From the IMG/VR virus record IMGVR_UViG_3300047457_000483, positions 1 to 22,205 of that record: a stretch of 22,205 bases of DNA. One strand, 5' to 3'. The translations under genes were made by a program, and so were the position numbers. The notes under the pieces were generated by a model that was not told the origin of the DNA, ran no database searches, and was given only the letters and a program-made list of their open reading frames with translations. The stretch comes from a virus. Numbering within the stretch: position 1 is the stretch's first letter; the number at the start of each line of letters is the position of its first letter. Shown here one piece after another: positions 1 through 8,668 of the stretch.

Positions 1-621
1 ATAGTTTCTTCAATAGTAAATTATGCTGGTCTTGCCATATCTGGAATTACAACAACTGGAATTCAATATGGAACAAGCTCTAATACTTTCTATAGAAATG
101 CTGGTCTATTTAGACTTTACTTTAGTCCTGATTCCGCTGTTGATTATTTACAACATGATGTAAGTGGTTATGCATACGGATTAAAATCGTGGAATGTAAG
201 TGGAGCACCAGGAGAAACTGTTTCTGGTTTAGGAGCAGCTTATCAAGTGTTTGCTCAAGGGTATAATATGTCTGCACCATTATCAGCAATAAGCTTAACA
301 GGAACAGTTAGTGCTTTATTCCCTCAACTAATGAAACTTAGTAGAGACACTAACGGTGATGGTGTACCTGACACATTACACCCATCAGGATTCTATTATT
401 GTATAGAGTTCTTAAAAGACAATCCATCCCAAGTTATTCTAGATGAATCAGCATCTTATGCATTCCAAAATGCTAGAAACTTATCTTTAGGATCTTCAGG
501 AAGACCAAGAAGAGTAACTATCTATGCTCCAGGAACAACTCAATCATATAGTGATATGAACCCTGGAGACTATGTGGGACCAGTGCCAACTAGAAATTTT
601 GATTTAAGGAGCAAGAGCTAA
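1..621 (+). CDS. virion structural protein, 3' end only (probable baseplate/tail protein)
   Basis: The reading frame is open from base 1 and closes with TAA at 619-621, so about 206 C-terminal residues are visible and the gene begins outside the window. The ATG at 247 is internal and is not the start. The visible part is rich in Ser, Gly, Thr and aromatic residues, without membrane segments or cysteine clusters (one Cys), as in phage structural proteins. A DTNGDGVPD stretch (bases 349-375) looks like a calcium-binding loop of the thrombospondin type 3 or EF-hand kind. The gene ends 2 nt before the next start, so it is co-transcribed with the structural genes that follow. I do not recognise the family. 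A baseplate or tail role is inferred only from position upstream of the PAAR tip gene. Confidence 0.7.
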   Translation: MVSSIVNYAGLAISGITTTGIQYGTSSNTFYRNAGLFRLYFSPDSAVDYLQHDVSGYAYGLKSWNVSGAPGETVSGLGAAYQVFAQGYNMSAPLSAISLTGTVSALFPQLMKLSRDTNGDGVPDTLHPSGFYYCIEFLKDNPSQVILDESASYAFQNARNLSLGSSGRPRRVTIYAPGTTQSYSDMNPGDYVGPVPTRNFDLRSKS

Positions 622-623
622 TT

Positions 624-3071
624 ATGGCTAACTATACTTTTGCAGACAGTCAATATAGATTTATTGAACCTATTAGATATTTTAAAGCTAATGATCCATA
701 CTATTTTGAAGTAGATAACCTTCCATTAAAACAATTACAAGAAAACTGTTTATGGTTGAGAGATCAACTCCGTACAATAAGCGGGGAAAGGTCTAATAAT
801 GAATCATTAGAAATTAAAAGAAAAGATTTTGATGAACTTAGACCATATGCCACTGGTGGTGACAGAGTTGTTAGAGTTAAACCCGGAAGATTCACAGCTA
901 GAATAAATGATATAGGATCAAACCCTCTTGCATATTTAACTAAGCTCGCTGGGGAAGCTTTGGATGATACTGATCTTTATAAAGCATATGGAATAAATAC
1001 TTCTACTGATGTTTTCAATCAAGCTTTAAATGCAACATTATTAACACTTAAACAAACAACTGCTTCTTATGCACAAAATCTAAACGGATTAACAGAGAGG
1101 GCTTTTACTTGGGCTATAAGAGAAGTAAATCGTCCTTCAGAATATGGTGGACTAATAACAGATGCCTTATCCTACACAGGAGTAAACGCTGGATCTTTAG
1201 GACCTTTCTTATATTCCGAAGCCATCCTTCCTTGGGCTATGTCAGTTTCTACGGGGGATACTTACTACTCTCTTATCTCAAGTTATCCAGAAGGAAACCA
1301 GTCTATAGGATACTCAACTTTACCTTTATTAGAAAGTGAGTTTATTAAGAGATGGAGAGGTGTTGCTAGAACTGCAATAGTAGATATTCCAACAGAATTG
1401 ACTGTAGAAGTTCCTGAATTCAATGATCAAGATTTCTACTATACAGATGAAAATGGAGCCAAAGTTTATCAAACAGCAGCAAGTAGAATAGACTTAGTAT
1501 TTATTTATTCAAAACCTGTTGATGCGTCTTCAACCTTAGTTCTAAAAAATGGAGCAGTGAACACTCTAACTGCTCCTGCATTAGGAATTGTTAGAGGTGC
1601 AGGAATTGGCCCAAGTTTCCAAAGAACAACAACTAGACCAACTACTACAACATTAGACAGTAATGGTAATCCAATGATTCAAGCTCATGCGGCAGATACT
1701 GTTGCAGCTAATGTTGGATTTGCTTCTTCTGTTGGGAATGAGTTGAGCCAAGATATAAAAGGATCTTTCCCCTCTCCTGAAGATTTACTAAACCTATCAC
1801 CATTATTATGCAACGAACTAGAAGATAATGCTATTGAATTAGTAGGTCAAAGTATTCTTCCTGTTGCATATGTTTATGTTAGAAGAGTTCCAACAACTAT
1901 AGCAGGATCTGAAGTTATTGACACAGAAGATATTATTGATATTCGTCCATTCTTTAGAACGGCTGAATTAACTTATAATGAGCGTGCTGGTTTAGCTGCT
2001 GCGGTTCCACAATTATCCTTAGCTAATCCTGCGGTTGGAAGATCTCAATTAGACGCTGAAATGTGGAAGATGACTAATTATGTTGAAGCCAAAATTAATG
2101 AAATAATTAATGACCAAAATGATTCAGGCTCAACTAATTTTGCAACATCTCCTAGAGTTGCTGCTACAGGGTATATCTTTGGTGGATATAACTTTGGACC
2201 AGAAGCAGTTCTTTTAAAGTTCTATAAGACTAAATTTGCATCTGATTCAGATACTAATAATGACTCTATTTCATATATAAAGAATTATATACAATCAAAA
2301 TACGGGTATGGGGATGTAGCTACTGTACCTTTTAATATTCCAGCAAGACCAGATTGGGATCTGGCTGAATGGTGTAAATTAGGAAATTTCTCTGAAAAAG
2401 GTTACTATCCTAACGATAGAATAAATGCTGTTGTAAATGCTCAAACAAGCACTGGAGATGGTTTTGTGAAAGCTGGATCATCATCTAAAAAAGTTTTACC
2501 AGCGGTAGAGGGAACTACCCCAACTTGGTTGTCTAATGATTGGATAAATAAGTTTGAAAATGTTATTGAAGGCCAAGGTGCTGGAAATACTTACAAAGTA
2601 GGATTTTATTATATTTCTAAAAAAATAAAGTTTGTAAGACCTCAATGGATGATTGATTATCATGTAGATGTTGAATTAGTAAATTCAATATTAAGAACTG
2701 AAAGAGGATTGTCCCCCGAATTGGCTGCATATACTGGAGTTTGGGTAGAAAAAGGGTACAATGAATTCACAATTTATGTTGGATTTAATGGAAGATCTTT
2801 CTGGGATAATGGGCCAATAGTTCCTCTACCTAATGAAGATAGAGAAAGTGCTAGATTTTCTAATTTCCTAGTTATGGTTAGAGATATTCTAACTTCAGAT
2901 ACTACTGCTCAAAGTGGAAATTCTGGATTTACAGGGAATGTTCGTTTAGGTATTTGTACTTACCCAACAGTTAAGTGGAAATTTGTAGCAATACCAAGAG
3001 CAGGAGCAGGAGATTTCCATTATGTAAATTTAAATTCAGATAGTCCAACCATCACACTACAAGGTGGTTAA
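624..3071 (+). CDS. virion structural protein, 815 aa, probable baseplate component
   Basis: Complete 815-residue protein starting 2 nt after the previous stop, with AAGGAG at 607-612 as Shine-Dalgarno. The N-terminus (residues 11-47) has the pattern YRFIEPIRYFKANDPYYFEVDN followed by LPLKQLQEN. I associate this with N-terminal attachment regions of structural proteins in marine T4-like phages, from memory only. Residues about 332-350 form a Thr-rich linker (TTTRPTTTT) between an N-terminal and a C-terminal part, suggesting a multidomain baseplate or fibre-base protein. There is no signal peptide or membrane segment. The neighbours, a Cys-rich giant structural protein and a PAAR tip, favour the baseplate. 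The precise T4 equivalent is not recognisable; a fibre-connector role is equally possible. Confidence 0.75.
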   Translation: MANYTFADSQYRFIEPIRYFKANDPYYFEVDNLPLKQLQENCLWLRDQLRTISGERSNNESLEIKRKDFDELRPYATGGDRVVRVKPGRFTARINDIGSNPLAYLTKLAGEALDDTDLYKAYGINTSTDVFNQALNATLLTLKQTTASYAQNLNGLTERAFTWAIREVNRPSEYGGLITDALSYTGVNAGSLGPFLYSEAILPWAMSVSTGDTYYSLISSYPEGNQSIGYSTLPLLESEFIKRWRGVARTAIVDIPTELTVEVPEFNDQDFYYTDENGAKVYQTAASRIDLVFIYSKPVDASSTLVLKNGAVNTLTAPALGIVRGAGIGPSFQRTTTRPTTTTLDSNGNPMIQAHAADTVAANVGFASSVGNELSQDIKGSFPSPEDLLNLSPLLCNELEDNAIELVGQSILPVAYVYVRRVPTTIAGSEVIDTEDIIDIRPFFRTAELTYNERAGLAAAVPQLSLANPAVGRSQLDAEMWKMTNYVEAKINEIINDQNDSGSTNFATSPRVAATGYIFGGYNFGPEAVLLKFYKTKFASDSDTNNDSISYIKNYIQSKYGYGDVATVPFNIPARPDWDLAEWCKLGNFSEKGYYPNDRINAVVNAQTSTGDGFVKAGSSSKKVLPAVEGTTPTWLSNDWINKFENVIEGQGAGNTYKVGFYYISKKIKFVRPQWMIDYHVDVELVNSILRTERGLSPELAAYTGVWVEKGYNEFTIYVGFNGRSFWDNGPIVPLPNEDRESARFSNFLVMVRDILTSDTTAQSGNSGFTGNVRLGICTYPTVKWKFVAIPRAGAGDFHYVNLNSDSPTITLQGG

Positions 3072-3077
3072 TTTTGA

Positions 3078-6000
3078 ATGGCAACGAAACCAACCTTTGA
3101 TTGCGGTACTTTCGGACCGGGGTCAGGTCGCCCAAGCGACCCACCTGATGGAGGAGATCGTCACGATCCTTGGGATCCAGATAGAACTGACCCAAGGAAC
3201 GATTTCCCTGGTCCAGAACCATATGACCCCGATCCAAAAGATCCGTGTGAAACCACAGTACAAGTTTGGACTTGTTATTCTGTTTCTTATAATCCAGCTT
3301 TAATTTTACCCTGTGTTATAAATGGTCAACTTTGTAAATGCATTTATAATTCTCAAGGTGTTTGTGCTGACCGAACAGAAGTAATTCCTTGTGATGAACC
3401 TTATATATTTGGACCTAATGAGTATAGAACTAAAGATGAGTGTTTAGCTAATTGTCCAAATGAGTATGATGTAGATTGTAATACTACTCCCCCCGATCCA
3501 GGAGATCCTAGTACTCCAGGTCCAGGGACCCTTGATCCTAGTTCGGCCACAGATCCACAAGGTCCTAAATATACTATATTTTACGAGTGCAAGCAAAATC
3601 AAGCTCCAGGAACTAGATATTTATGTAATCCTCCTCCTAATTGGCCTCCTCCAGGATGCGTTCCACCTTGCCCATTCCCAAATAATTTAAATTGTTATTG
3701 TGAGGTAACTTCTGTAGGAACTTGTAGTCCTAAATTAATTAGGTATTATGGGCAAACTCCTCCAGATCCAGCTAGTTATGGAATGTATCCCAGTGATGCT
3801 GCTTGTCAGGCAAATTGTCCTAATGAAATTAGAGTTAATTGCATTCCTGATAACCAAACAGATATTGGAACTGGAACTTCTGCCACACCAGAACAGTGTT
3901 CGTATACTTATTGGAAGTGTAGTTTGCTAAACATTCCAGGAATACCTTATCCATGTCCAGGTCCAGGAGGGGTATGTTTATGTTATCCATTACAGACAAG
4001 ACTTTGCACTTCTGCGGTTAGAATTGTTGAATGCCCCGTAGGTCCAGTTGATTATGGACAAGGCGAATATCCAACAAAAGGTGAATGTGAAATAGATCAG
4101 GTTTTTTGTCAACCTACTATTACTCAGGATTGTGATGTTACCGGGGTTGGTGATTCTACTACTCCTGGAGGACCTCTCCAAAGACCTCCAAACGGAGGAG
4201 GTGGAGGAGGAGGAATAACCCCTACTGGACCTTCATCTGGAGCAAGAGGTCTTACCCCCGCAGGGGGAGGAGGTGGTGGAGGAATAACCCCCACTGGACC
4301 TTCATCTGGAGCAAGAGGTCTTACCCCAACAGGAGGAGGAGGAGGTCCAGGAGGAGGAATAACCCCAGGCCCACAGAGCGGTGCAGCAGGGGGACTTACT
4401 AGAAGAAATGGTGGTGGAGTGCCTACAGGACCAAGCACTGGTGTTAGAAATCCTTCAAATACATATGCATTTACTTTCTATCGCTGTGAACCAGTTCAAG
4501 GGCCAGTAACACCTTTTGATGTTGCTTGCCCAATTCCCCCTAATGCTCCAACAGGAACAACTTGTTTTAAAACTTATTTAGGGGATAGAAATTGTAAATC
4601 AGTAACAGTGCAAGTTCCAGTAGGTAGTAATTATTTTGTTTCTCCTACAAATAATGAGTACCTAACAATGGCAGATTGTTTAGCGGCTTGTACTCCTTTG
4701 TATACACCTTGTGAGTGTGATTATCCTACTCCTATTGGTGATTTAAATACCCCAGGTTCTCCAACATCTACGGAACCTAATGGTGGGGGTAATAATAACG
4801 GTGGGGGTTCCACAACACCTCCATTTACTAAGACTAAAACAGACGGGTCAACTACTCCAGGTGGATTAGTTTTAAGAATTCCTGGAACAGGCGGGGGAAC
4901 AAGTCCTGGAAATGGTTTCCCAACTTTAGATCCAATAGCTAGAGTATTTCCAAAAATAAGAAGAACTAAAGACAGAAGGGTATTTAATAACGGAGCAAGT
5001 CAACTTCCTTCCAATGATAATAACACAGATCCTCCAATAGTAACTAGAGTTTATAACAAGTGTGTTAAACAAGCTCCCGTACCCCCTCGTTATGTTAACT
5101 GCCAAAACCCAAATAGCGGACAATTTGATTGTAAATGCTATCTGATAAAAGAAGCAAAGTGTATTCAAGAAGTAGTAACACAAAATCCAGACGGGTCCTT
5201 CCCCCCTCCAACTCCTCCTTATGTTACATACTCAATTAACAACAATAACGCTTGCTTAAATAATGTTTGTTTCCAAGAAGTGAGTCCTTGTATTTCAGGA
5301 CCTCAAACACCTGAAATTTTTACAGGGCCTTCTGAAGATGATAATAGTCCCGAGCCGGATTCAGGAATTCCTTTTGATGCTACAGAAGTTAATCCAAATG
5401 ATCCGTACCAAGATCCATATGGTCAATTAGTTCTTACTGAATCTGTTGGTCCTGATACTTTAGCATTAAATCAAGATCCTGATACATCATTCCTATTTAG
5501 AAATCCCAGATCTTTCGAGGGGAACATTGTGGATAATCCTGGATATTATACTGATATTTTAGCACCGAGGATCCATAAAAGTATTCTATATGTTTTAGAG
5601 AATAGCAATAGGTCTTCTAATTGGGATACTAAACCAATTTCTGATATTACAGATATTAATATAGAAAAAAGTCTTAATAGAGAATTCTTAGAAACTCTTA
5701 AACTAATTAAGAGGTGGGATTCTAAAGAAATTGATTATAAGATTTTTATTAGAGTAATTAAATCAAAACTTCTAACTGGAGAAATGGATTCAATTGACCC
5801 TGTATATTACAGAAGACTTGCGGCACAAGAAGATTTAAAGATAGTCATACCAAGAAAAACACAAAATAAAGATTTAAACATATTAAAAGCTTTTGCGTAT
5901 TTAGAGAAAAAGATGATTCCTTTGGATCCAAACGAAGATCCAGGAAGTAGAAATGCAGCTTTAGTCCCTCTGTACAAAGTATTAGCAACAGATGTTGAAA

Positions 6001-7277
6001 AAGCTCTCCCTCTTTTCGTAGACGGAGAAGAAAGAAAAGTATTTATTAATGATAATGATATAGTTATAGGTAGAGCAGGATTACGAATTTCTGATGGTGA
6101 TTATGTTACATTAGGAAGTGGATCTACCTCAAGAAGACTGTATCTAAGAACAGAAAAAGATCATGCTTATACAATTACCGCATTCGATAAGGCAGTAGCT
6201 CTAGATCTATTAAATGGAAATCCTTATGTAACTATTTCTGCATCTAGTAGCTACTCTAGTATGGTTGAGTTTACTTCGGATCTCAGTGCATTGAGACAAG
6301 ATGTGTATTTCTTAAAACTTAATACTTCTACAATTAATACTTCTAGGAAAACACCTTACTTAGATGCTACTGTGGCTAAGTATGATTTAATGCCAACCGT
6401 AACAGATGCAGATGTATCAGCAATTAATGAATATGTTAAATTTAAACTTAATCATAAAGTTTTCCATATTCAATATGATGATATGATGATTGATCATATG
6501 TTACAAAGTAGTGCTATTACTCTTTCACAAGATGATATTAGGTTTGACGGCCATGCTAGAAAAACTAATAAACAAGTTCCAATCTTAGTAAGACAGCTTC
6601 CTTGGTATATCTTAGTATTCCCTACAGATAAGAATGAATTAAATAGTCTGCTTTCAAGATCTAAAATAGAGACTTTTAACACCTCTATAGTTCAAAGATC
6701 TTTAAATTATATTTTATCTGTAAATAGAGATATTTATAATCCGCTAGGAAGAGCAAGTTCTTTTATGGATATAAATTTAAACTATCCAGAAAAGAATGTT
6801 TTTGATGAGTACGATTTTGAAAGTAGAAAGATAATTTTTAATAAAGATAATCCAATATTTAAGACTGGGTATAAAAATGGTCAGCCAACTCCTAGGAAGA
6901 AAACTGGGCTAAGAATATCTTACGAGATAGTTAATGAATTAAATAATAATTATGTTTTAGATAGGGGGTTAACTACCTTTGACCTGTTCTCACGAATGAA
7001 TTTCTCCCAGTTTAATCAATTTGCAACTGACCTTGGGGAAGAAACCTATAATCAAATTAAACAAGGAGTATTTGGAGCAGCAGTATATTCTGTAACAAAA
7101 TACTCTGGGGATCCCTACATATTTAAAACAGCTTTGAAAAGCAGAAGGTCCACCGCCACAGAGGACACTTACACTCAAATTAAAGCTACTAACACAGGTT
7201 ATTATGTTCAGCCTCCTACTAGGACAGAGCAGCCTAGACTTATCATAAGAAGTAATCAGAGACCATTAAGAGGATGA
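3078..7277 (+). CDS. giant Cys-rich modular virion protein, 1399 aa, probable baseplate/tail-tip protein
   Basis: The protein is sharply two-part. Residues 1-56 are Pro/Asp-rich. Residues about 57-738 hold five Cys-rich modules (about 57-134, 165-255, 274-352, 462-547, 657-738). Each has about eight cysteines in a recurring order: a Tyr-x-Cys entry, a Cys-x-Cys centre, then a Y-x-T/S-x-x-x-C-x-x-x-C-P-like end such as DECLANCPNE or AACQANCPNE. Linkers are Pro- or Gly-rich and include a 23-residue Gly-rich tandem repeat at about 374-432. Residues from about 775 to the end look globular, with mixed hydrophobic and charged residues, and contain no cysteine. The gene starts 6 nt after its neighbour with a poor Shine-Dalgarno and stops 1 nt before the PAAR gene. 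Position suggests a baseplate or tip role, perhaps cell-surface contact; I recognise no named family. Confidence 0.75.
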   Translation: MATKPTFDCGTFGPGSGRPSDPPDGGDRHDPWDPDRTDPRNDFPGPEPYDPDPKDPCETTVQVWTCYSVSYNPALILPCVINGQLCKCIYNSQGVCADRTEVIPCDEPYIFGPNEYRTKDECLANCPNEYDVDCNTTPPDPGDPSTPGPGTLDPSSATDPQGPKYTIFYECKQNQAPGTRYLCNPPPNWPPPGCVPPCPFPNNLNCYCEVTSVGTCSPKLIRYYGQTPPDPASYGMYPSDAACQANCPNEIRVNCIPDNQTDIGTGTSATPEQCSYTYWKCSLLNIPGIPYPCPGPGGVCLCYPLQTRLCTSAVRIVECPVGPVDYGQGEYPTKGECEIDQVFCQPTITQDCDVTGVGDSTTPGGPLQRPPNGGGGGGGITPTGPSSGARGLTPAGGGGGGGITPTGPSSGARGLTPTGGGGGPGGGITPGPQSGAAGGLTRRNGGGVPTGPSTGVRNPSNTYAFTFYRCEPVQGPVTPFDVACPIPPNAPTGTTCFKTYLGDRNCKSVTVQVPVGSNYFVSPTNNEYLTMADCLAACTPLYTPCECDYPTPIGDLNTPGSPTSTEPNGGGNNNGGGSTTPPFTKTKTDGSTTPGGLVLRIPGTGGGTSPGNGFPTLDPIARVFPKIRRTKDRRVFNNGASQLPSNDNNTDPPIVTRVYNKCVKQAPVPPRYVNCQNPNSGQFDCKCYLIKEAKCIQEVVTQNPDGSFPPPTPPYVTYSINNNNACLNNVCFQEVSPCISGPQTPEIFTGPSEDDNSPEPDSGIPFDATEVNPNDPYQDPYGQLVLTESVGPDTLALNQDPDTSFLFRNPRSFEGNIVDNPGYYTDILAPRIHKSILYVLENSNRSSNWDTKPISDITDINIEKSLNREFLETLKLIKRWDSKEIDYKIFIRVIKSKLLTGEMDSIDPVYYRRLAAQEDLKIVIPRKTQNKDLNILKAFAYLEKKMIPLDPNEDPGSRNAALVPLYKVLATDVEKALPLFVDGEERKVFINDNDIVIGRAGLRISDGDYVTLGSGSTSRRLYLRTEKDHAYTITAFDKAVALDLLNGNPYVTISASSSYSSMVEFTSDLSALRQDVYFLKLNTSTINTSRKTPYLDATVAKYDLMPTVTDADVSAINEYVKFKLNHKVFHIQYDDMMIDHMLQSSAITLSQDDIRFDGHARKTNKQVPILVRQLPWYILVFPTDKNELNSLLSRSKIETFNTSIVQRSLNYILSVNRDIYNPLGRASSFMDINLNYPEKNVFDEYDFESRKIIFNKDNPIFKTGYKNGQPTPRKKTGLRISYEIVNELNNNYVLDRGLTTFDLFSRMNFSQFNQFATDLGEETYNQIKQGVFGAAVYSVTKYSGDPYIFKTALKSRRSTATEDTYTQIKATNTGYYVQPPTRTEQPRLIIRSNQRPLRG
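4212..4365 (+). repeat. Gly-rich coding tandem repeat, 69-nt period
   Basis: Two nearly identical 69-nt units begin at 4212 and 4281, with a third degenerate start at 4356. Each encodes the segment GITPTGPSSGARGLTP plus a poly-Gly run. The repeat lies between Cys-rich modules 3 and 4 of the 1399-aa protein. It is in frame (23 codons), so copy-number change would lengthen or shorten a flexible linker without breaking the gene. Confidence 0.9.
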
Positions 7278-7278
7278 T

Positions 7279-7572
7279 ATGCCAAATATAATGAGAATTA
7301 ATGATTTAGGTTTTGCCCCTAACTATAGTCCAACTTATCCACAAATTTTAAATGGAATAGATTCTGTTAGAGTAGAAGGCTCTCCTGTAGCTATTGTGGG
7401 AAGTGTATATCAAAACCACAAAAAAGGAGATAATAAACATAACTTAAAAATAGCGTCTACTGGTAGTGGATCGGTTAGAGCTAAAGGAATTCCTATTCAC
7501 AGGGAAGGGGATTCAATGTCTTGCAACCATGTTGCTCAAGCTGGAGCAAAAAGGACACGGGCAGGGGGATAA
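7279..7572 (+). CDS. PAAR-domain tail spike tip protein (T4 gp5.4-like)
   Basis: This 97-residue protein matches the PAAR family in length and motif layout; T4 gp5.4 is also 97 aa. PAAR proteins fold into a cone with a zinc ion near the apex and cap the central spike of contractile tails, helping it pierce the host outer membrane. Candidate zinc ligands are His47, His54, His74, Cys82 and His84, the last two in the segment GDSMSCNHVAQAG, typical of PAAR C-terminal halves. The Gly-rich C-terminus (KRTRAGG) is also typical. The Shine-Dalgarno AGAGGA lies just upstream, and the start follows the previous stop by 1 nt, so it is translationally linked to the Cys-rich giant protein. The central spike protein it would sit on (gp5/VgrG-like) is not in the window. 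Confidence 0.9.
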   Translation: MPNIMRINDLGFAPNYSPTYPQILNGIDSVRVEGSPVAIVGSVYQNHKKGDNKHNLKIASTGSGSVRAKGIPIHREGDSMSCNHVAQAGAKRTRAGG

Positions 7573-7651
7573 AAAAATAAAAAAATTGTATTATTTTAAA
7601 ATCCTGCCTACATATTTTTAGAGTTTAAAAAACTTTATTTGGAGATTATTT
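7573..7651 (+). other. AT-rich intergenic gap between tail-tip and head-core genes
   Basis: Seventy-nine bases, almost all A/T, separating the PAAR gene from the head block; neighbouring genes elsewhere overlap or nearly touch. There is no convincing terminator hairpin. A late promoter for the head genes probably lies here, since the next gene starts a new functional block with its own ribosome site (TTTGGAG), but no clear TATAAATA element is visible. Confidence 0.4.
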
Positions 7652-8209
7652 ATGAATCACATCAAACTTAACGATGATTATCGTCGTATGCTGTTAGAAT
7701 CAGCCTTCTGGGGTAAGGCTGGTATCGACTCCCCCGCCCCAGAGTCAGCCGATATGGTTAACGAGTCAACTGAAGAGGAATCACAAGAGGAAGGAACAGA
7801 GGAGCAGGAAGAGGCTCATGTTTGCCCTCTTTGCACTTCAATGTTAGAGGCTCCCATCGACGCTGAGAGAGTTGTTGAGCACTTAGAAATAGTTGCTCAT
7901 GTTCTCGATAGACTCGACCAAATAAACGAAAGCGAGTTGGATCTTGATCAAGTTATTGCAGAAGCTATTCAAACAGTTCTCCTCCAAGACGAAGAGTCTG
8001 ATGAAGAGGGTGATGAGTTTATTAGCGAAGAAGAAACAGATGAAGAAGAACTCACTGAAGAAGAATCAGAAGAGGAAGAGTGTGACGAAGAAGAAGTTGT
8101 CGAAGAAGCTTACGGCAAGAAGGCTTCAAAGAAAATGAAGGCAATGAAGGGAATGGATCCCGGTTATAAGGCTGCTTCTAAAAAAGGTAAGATGCCCAAA
8201 AGCTGCTGA
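7652..8209 (+). CDS. acidic prohead-core-like protein with CxxC/HxxxxxH motif (gp67-like position)
   Basis: A 185-residue protein with an extremely acidic middle (about residues 39-55 and 113-152, mostly Glu and Asp) and a short basic tail (GKKASKKMKAMKG to KMPKSC). Residues 56-83 contain Cys58-x2-Cys61 and, 15 residues later, His77-x5-His83, a spacing that could hold zinc. Residues 14-18 read LLESA, fitting the T4 gp21 cleavage rule (L/I)-x-E followed by a small residue. It is the first gene of the head block, two genes before gp21, where T4 has the acidic core proteins gp67 and gp68. It has its own upstream gap and a TTTGGAG ribosome site at 7638-7644. A core role is inferred from acidity and position, not from recognised homology. 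Confidence 0.7.
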   Translation: MNHIKLNDDYRRMLLESAFWGKAGIDSPAPESADMVNESTEEESQEEGTEEQEEAHVCPLCTSMLEAPIDAERVVEHLEIVAHVLDRLDQINESELDLDQVIAEAIQTVLLQDEESDEEGDEFISEEETDEEELTEEESEEEECDEEEVVEEAYGKKASKKMKAMKGMDPGYKAASKKGKMPKSC

Positions 8210-8215
8210 TAGCTT

Positions 8216-8668
8216 ATGAGCGATTTTAATCAACTTAGAAATGCCGGAATGACCATTGGTGATTTCGCAGAGAAGCTAATGGAGTCTGGAGCAGTTAAGC
8301 CTCAAAATAAGAGTGCTCCTGTTCAGACTCCAAAAGCTCCAGTATTTGAGCAACGAGATATCTCAAAAGTACAAGTTCCAGATGATTTTATGAAACAGGT
8401 TCTGGGGAATAAGTATACTCCTCAAAGGCCAGAAAATAAAGTTTCAAAGAAAGTGATTCAGGAATCAACGCAAGTTCAACCTGTTCAACTTCTCAATGAA
8501 GAGAAAGTAGACGAACTAATTTCTCTTTTGAGGGATGTAAAAAATCTTCTATCGGAAATGACTACTGCTGGATCTATCGGTGTTAACTTGGCTGGGCCAA
8601 AAAAAATCGTTAAACCAAAAACAAGATCAGAAGCTTTCAAGCTCGCATTTAAAAAAAATAAAAAATGA
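8216..8668 (+). CDS. small head-assembly protein of unknown family (gp68-like position)
   Basis: A 150-residue protein starting 6 nt after the acidic core gene. It has a Pro/Gln-rich, probably disordered middle (about residues 30-80), a predicted helical segment near residues 93-115 (NEEKVDELISLLRDVKNLLSEM), and a strongly basic C-terminus ending in KLAFKKNKK. Two candidate gp21 cleavage sites occur: LME|SG at 21-25 and IQE|ST at 81-85. It overlaps the next gene by 4 nt (ATGA), indicating translational coupling. Its place between an acidic protein and the protease matches T4 gp68, but I see no sequence similarity I can vouch for. An internal head or scaffold accessory role is inferred. Confidence 0.65.
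   Translation: MSDFNQLRNAGMTIGDFAEKLMESGAVKPQNKSAPVQTPKAPVFEQRDISKVQVPDDFMKQVLGNKYTPQRPENKVSKKVIQESTQVQPVQLLNEEKVDELISLLRDVKNLLSEMTTAGSIGVNLAGPKKIVKPKTRSEAFKLAFKKNKK

Noticed and set aside
4124-4438. Proline-rich reading frame on the minus strand (about 104 codons)
   Set aside because: It is the reverse complement of the Gly-rich repeat (GGA/GGT codons read as Pro codons on the other strand) inside a well-supported plus-strand gene; there is no ribosome site.
7944-8138. Lys-rich plus-strand frame inside the acidic core gene
   Set aside because: It is a frame-shifted reading of GAA/GAG-rich sequence with no independent ribosome site; the acidic frame is longer and well placed.
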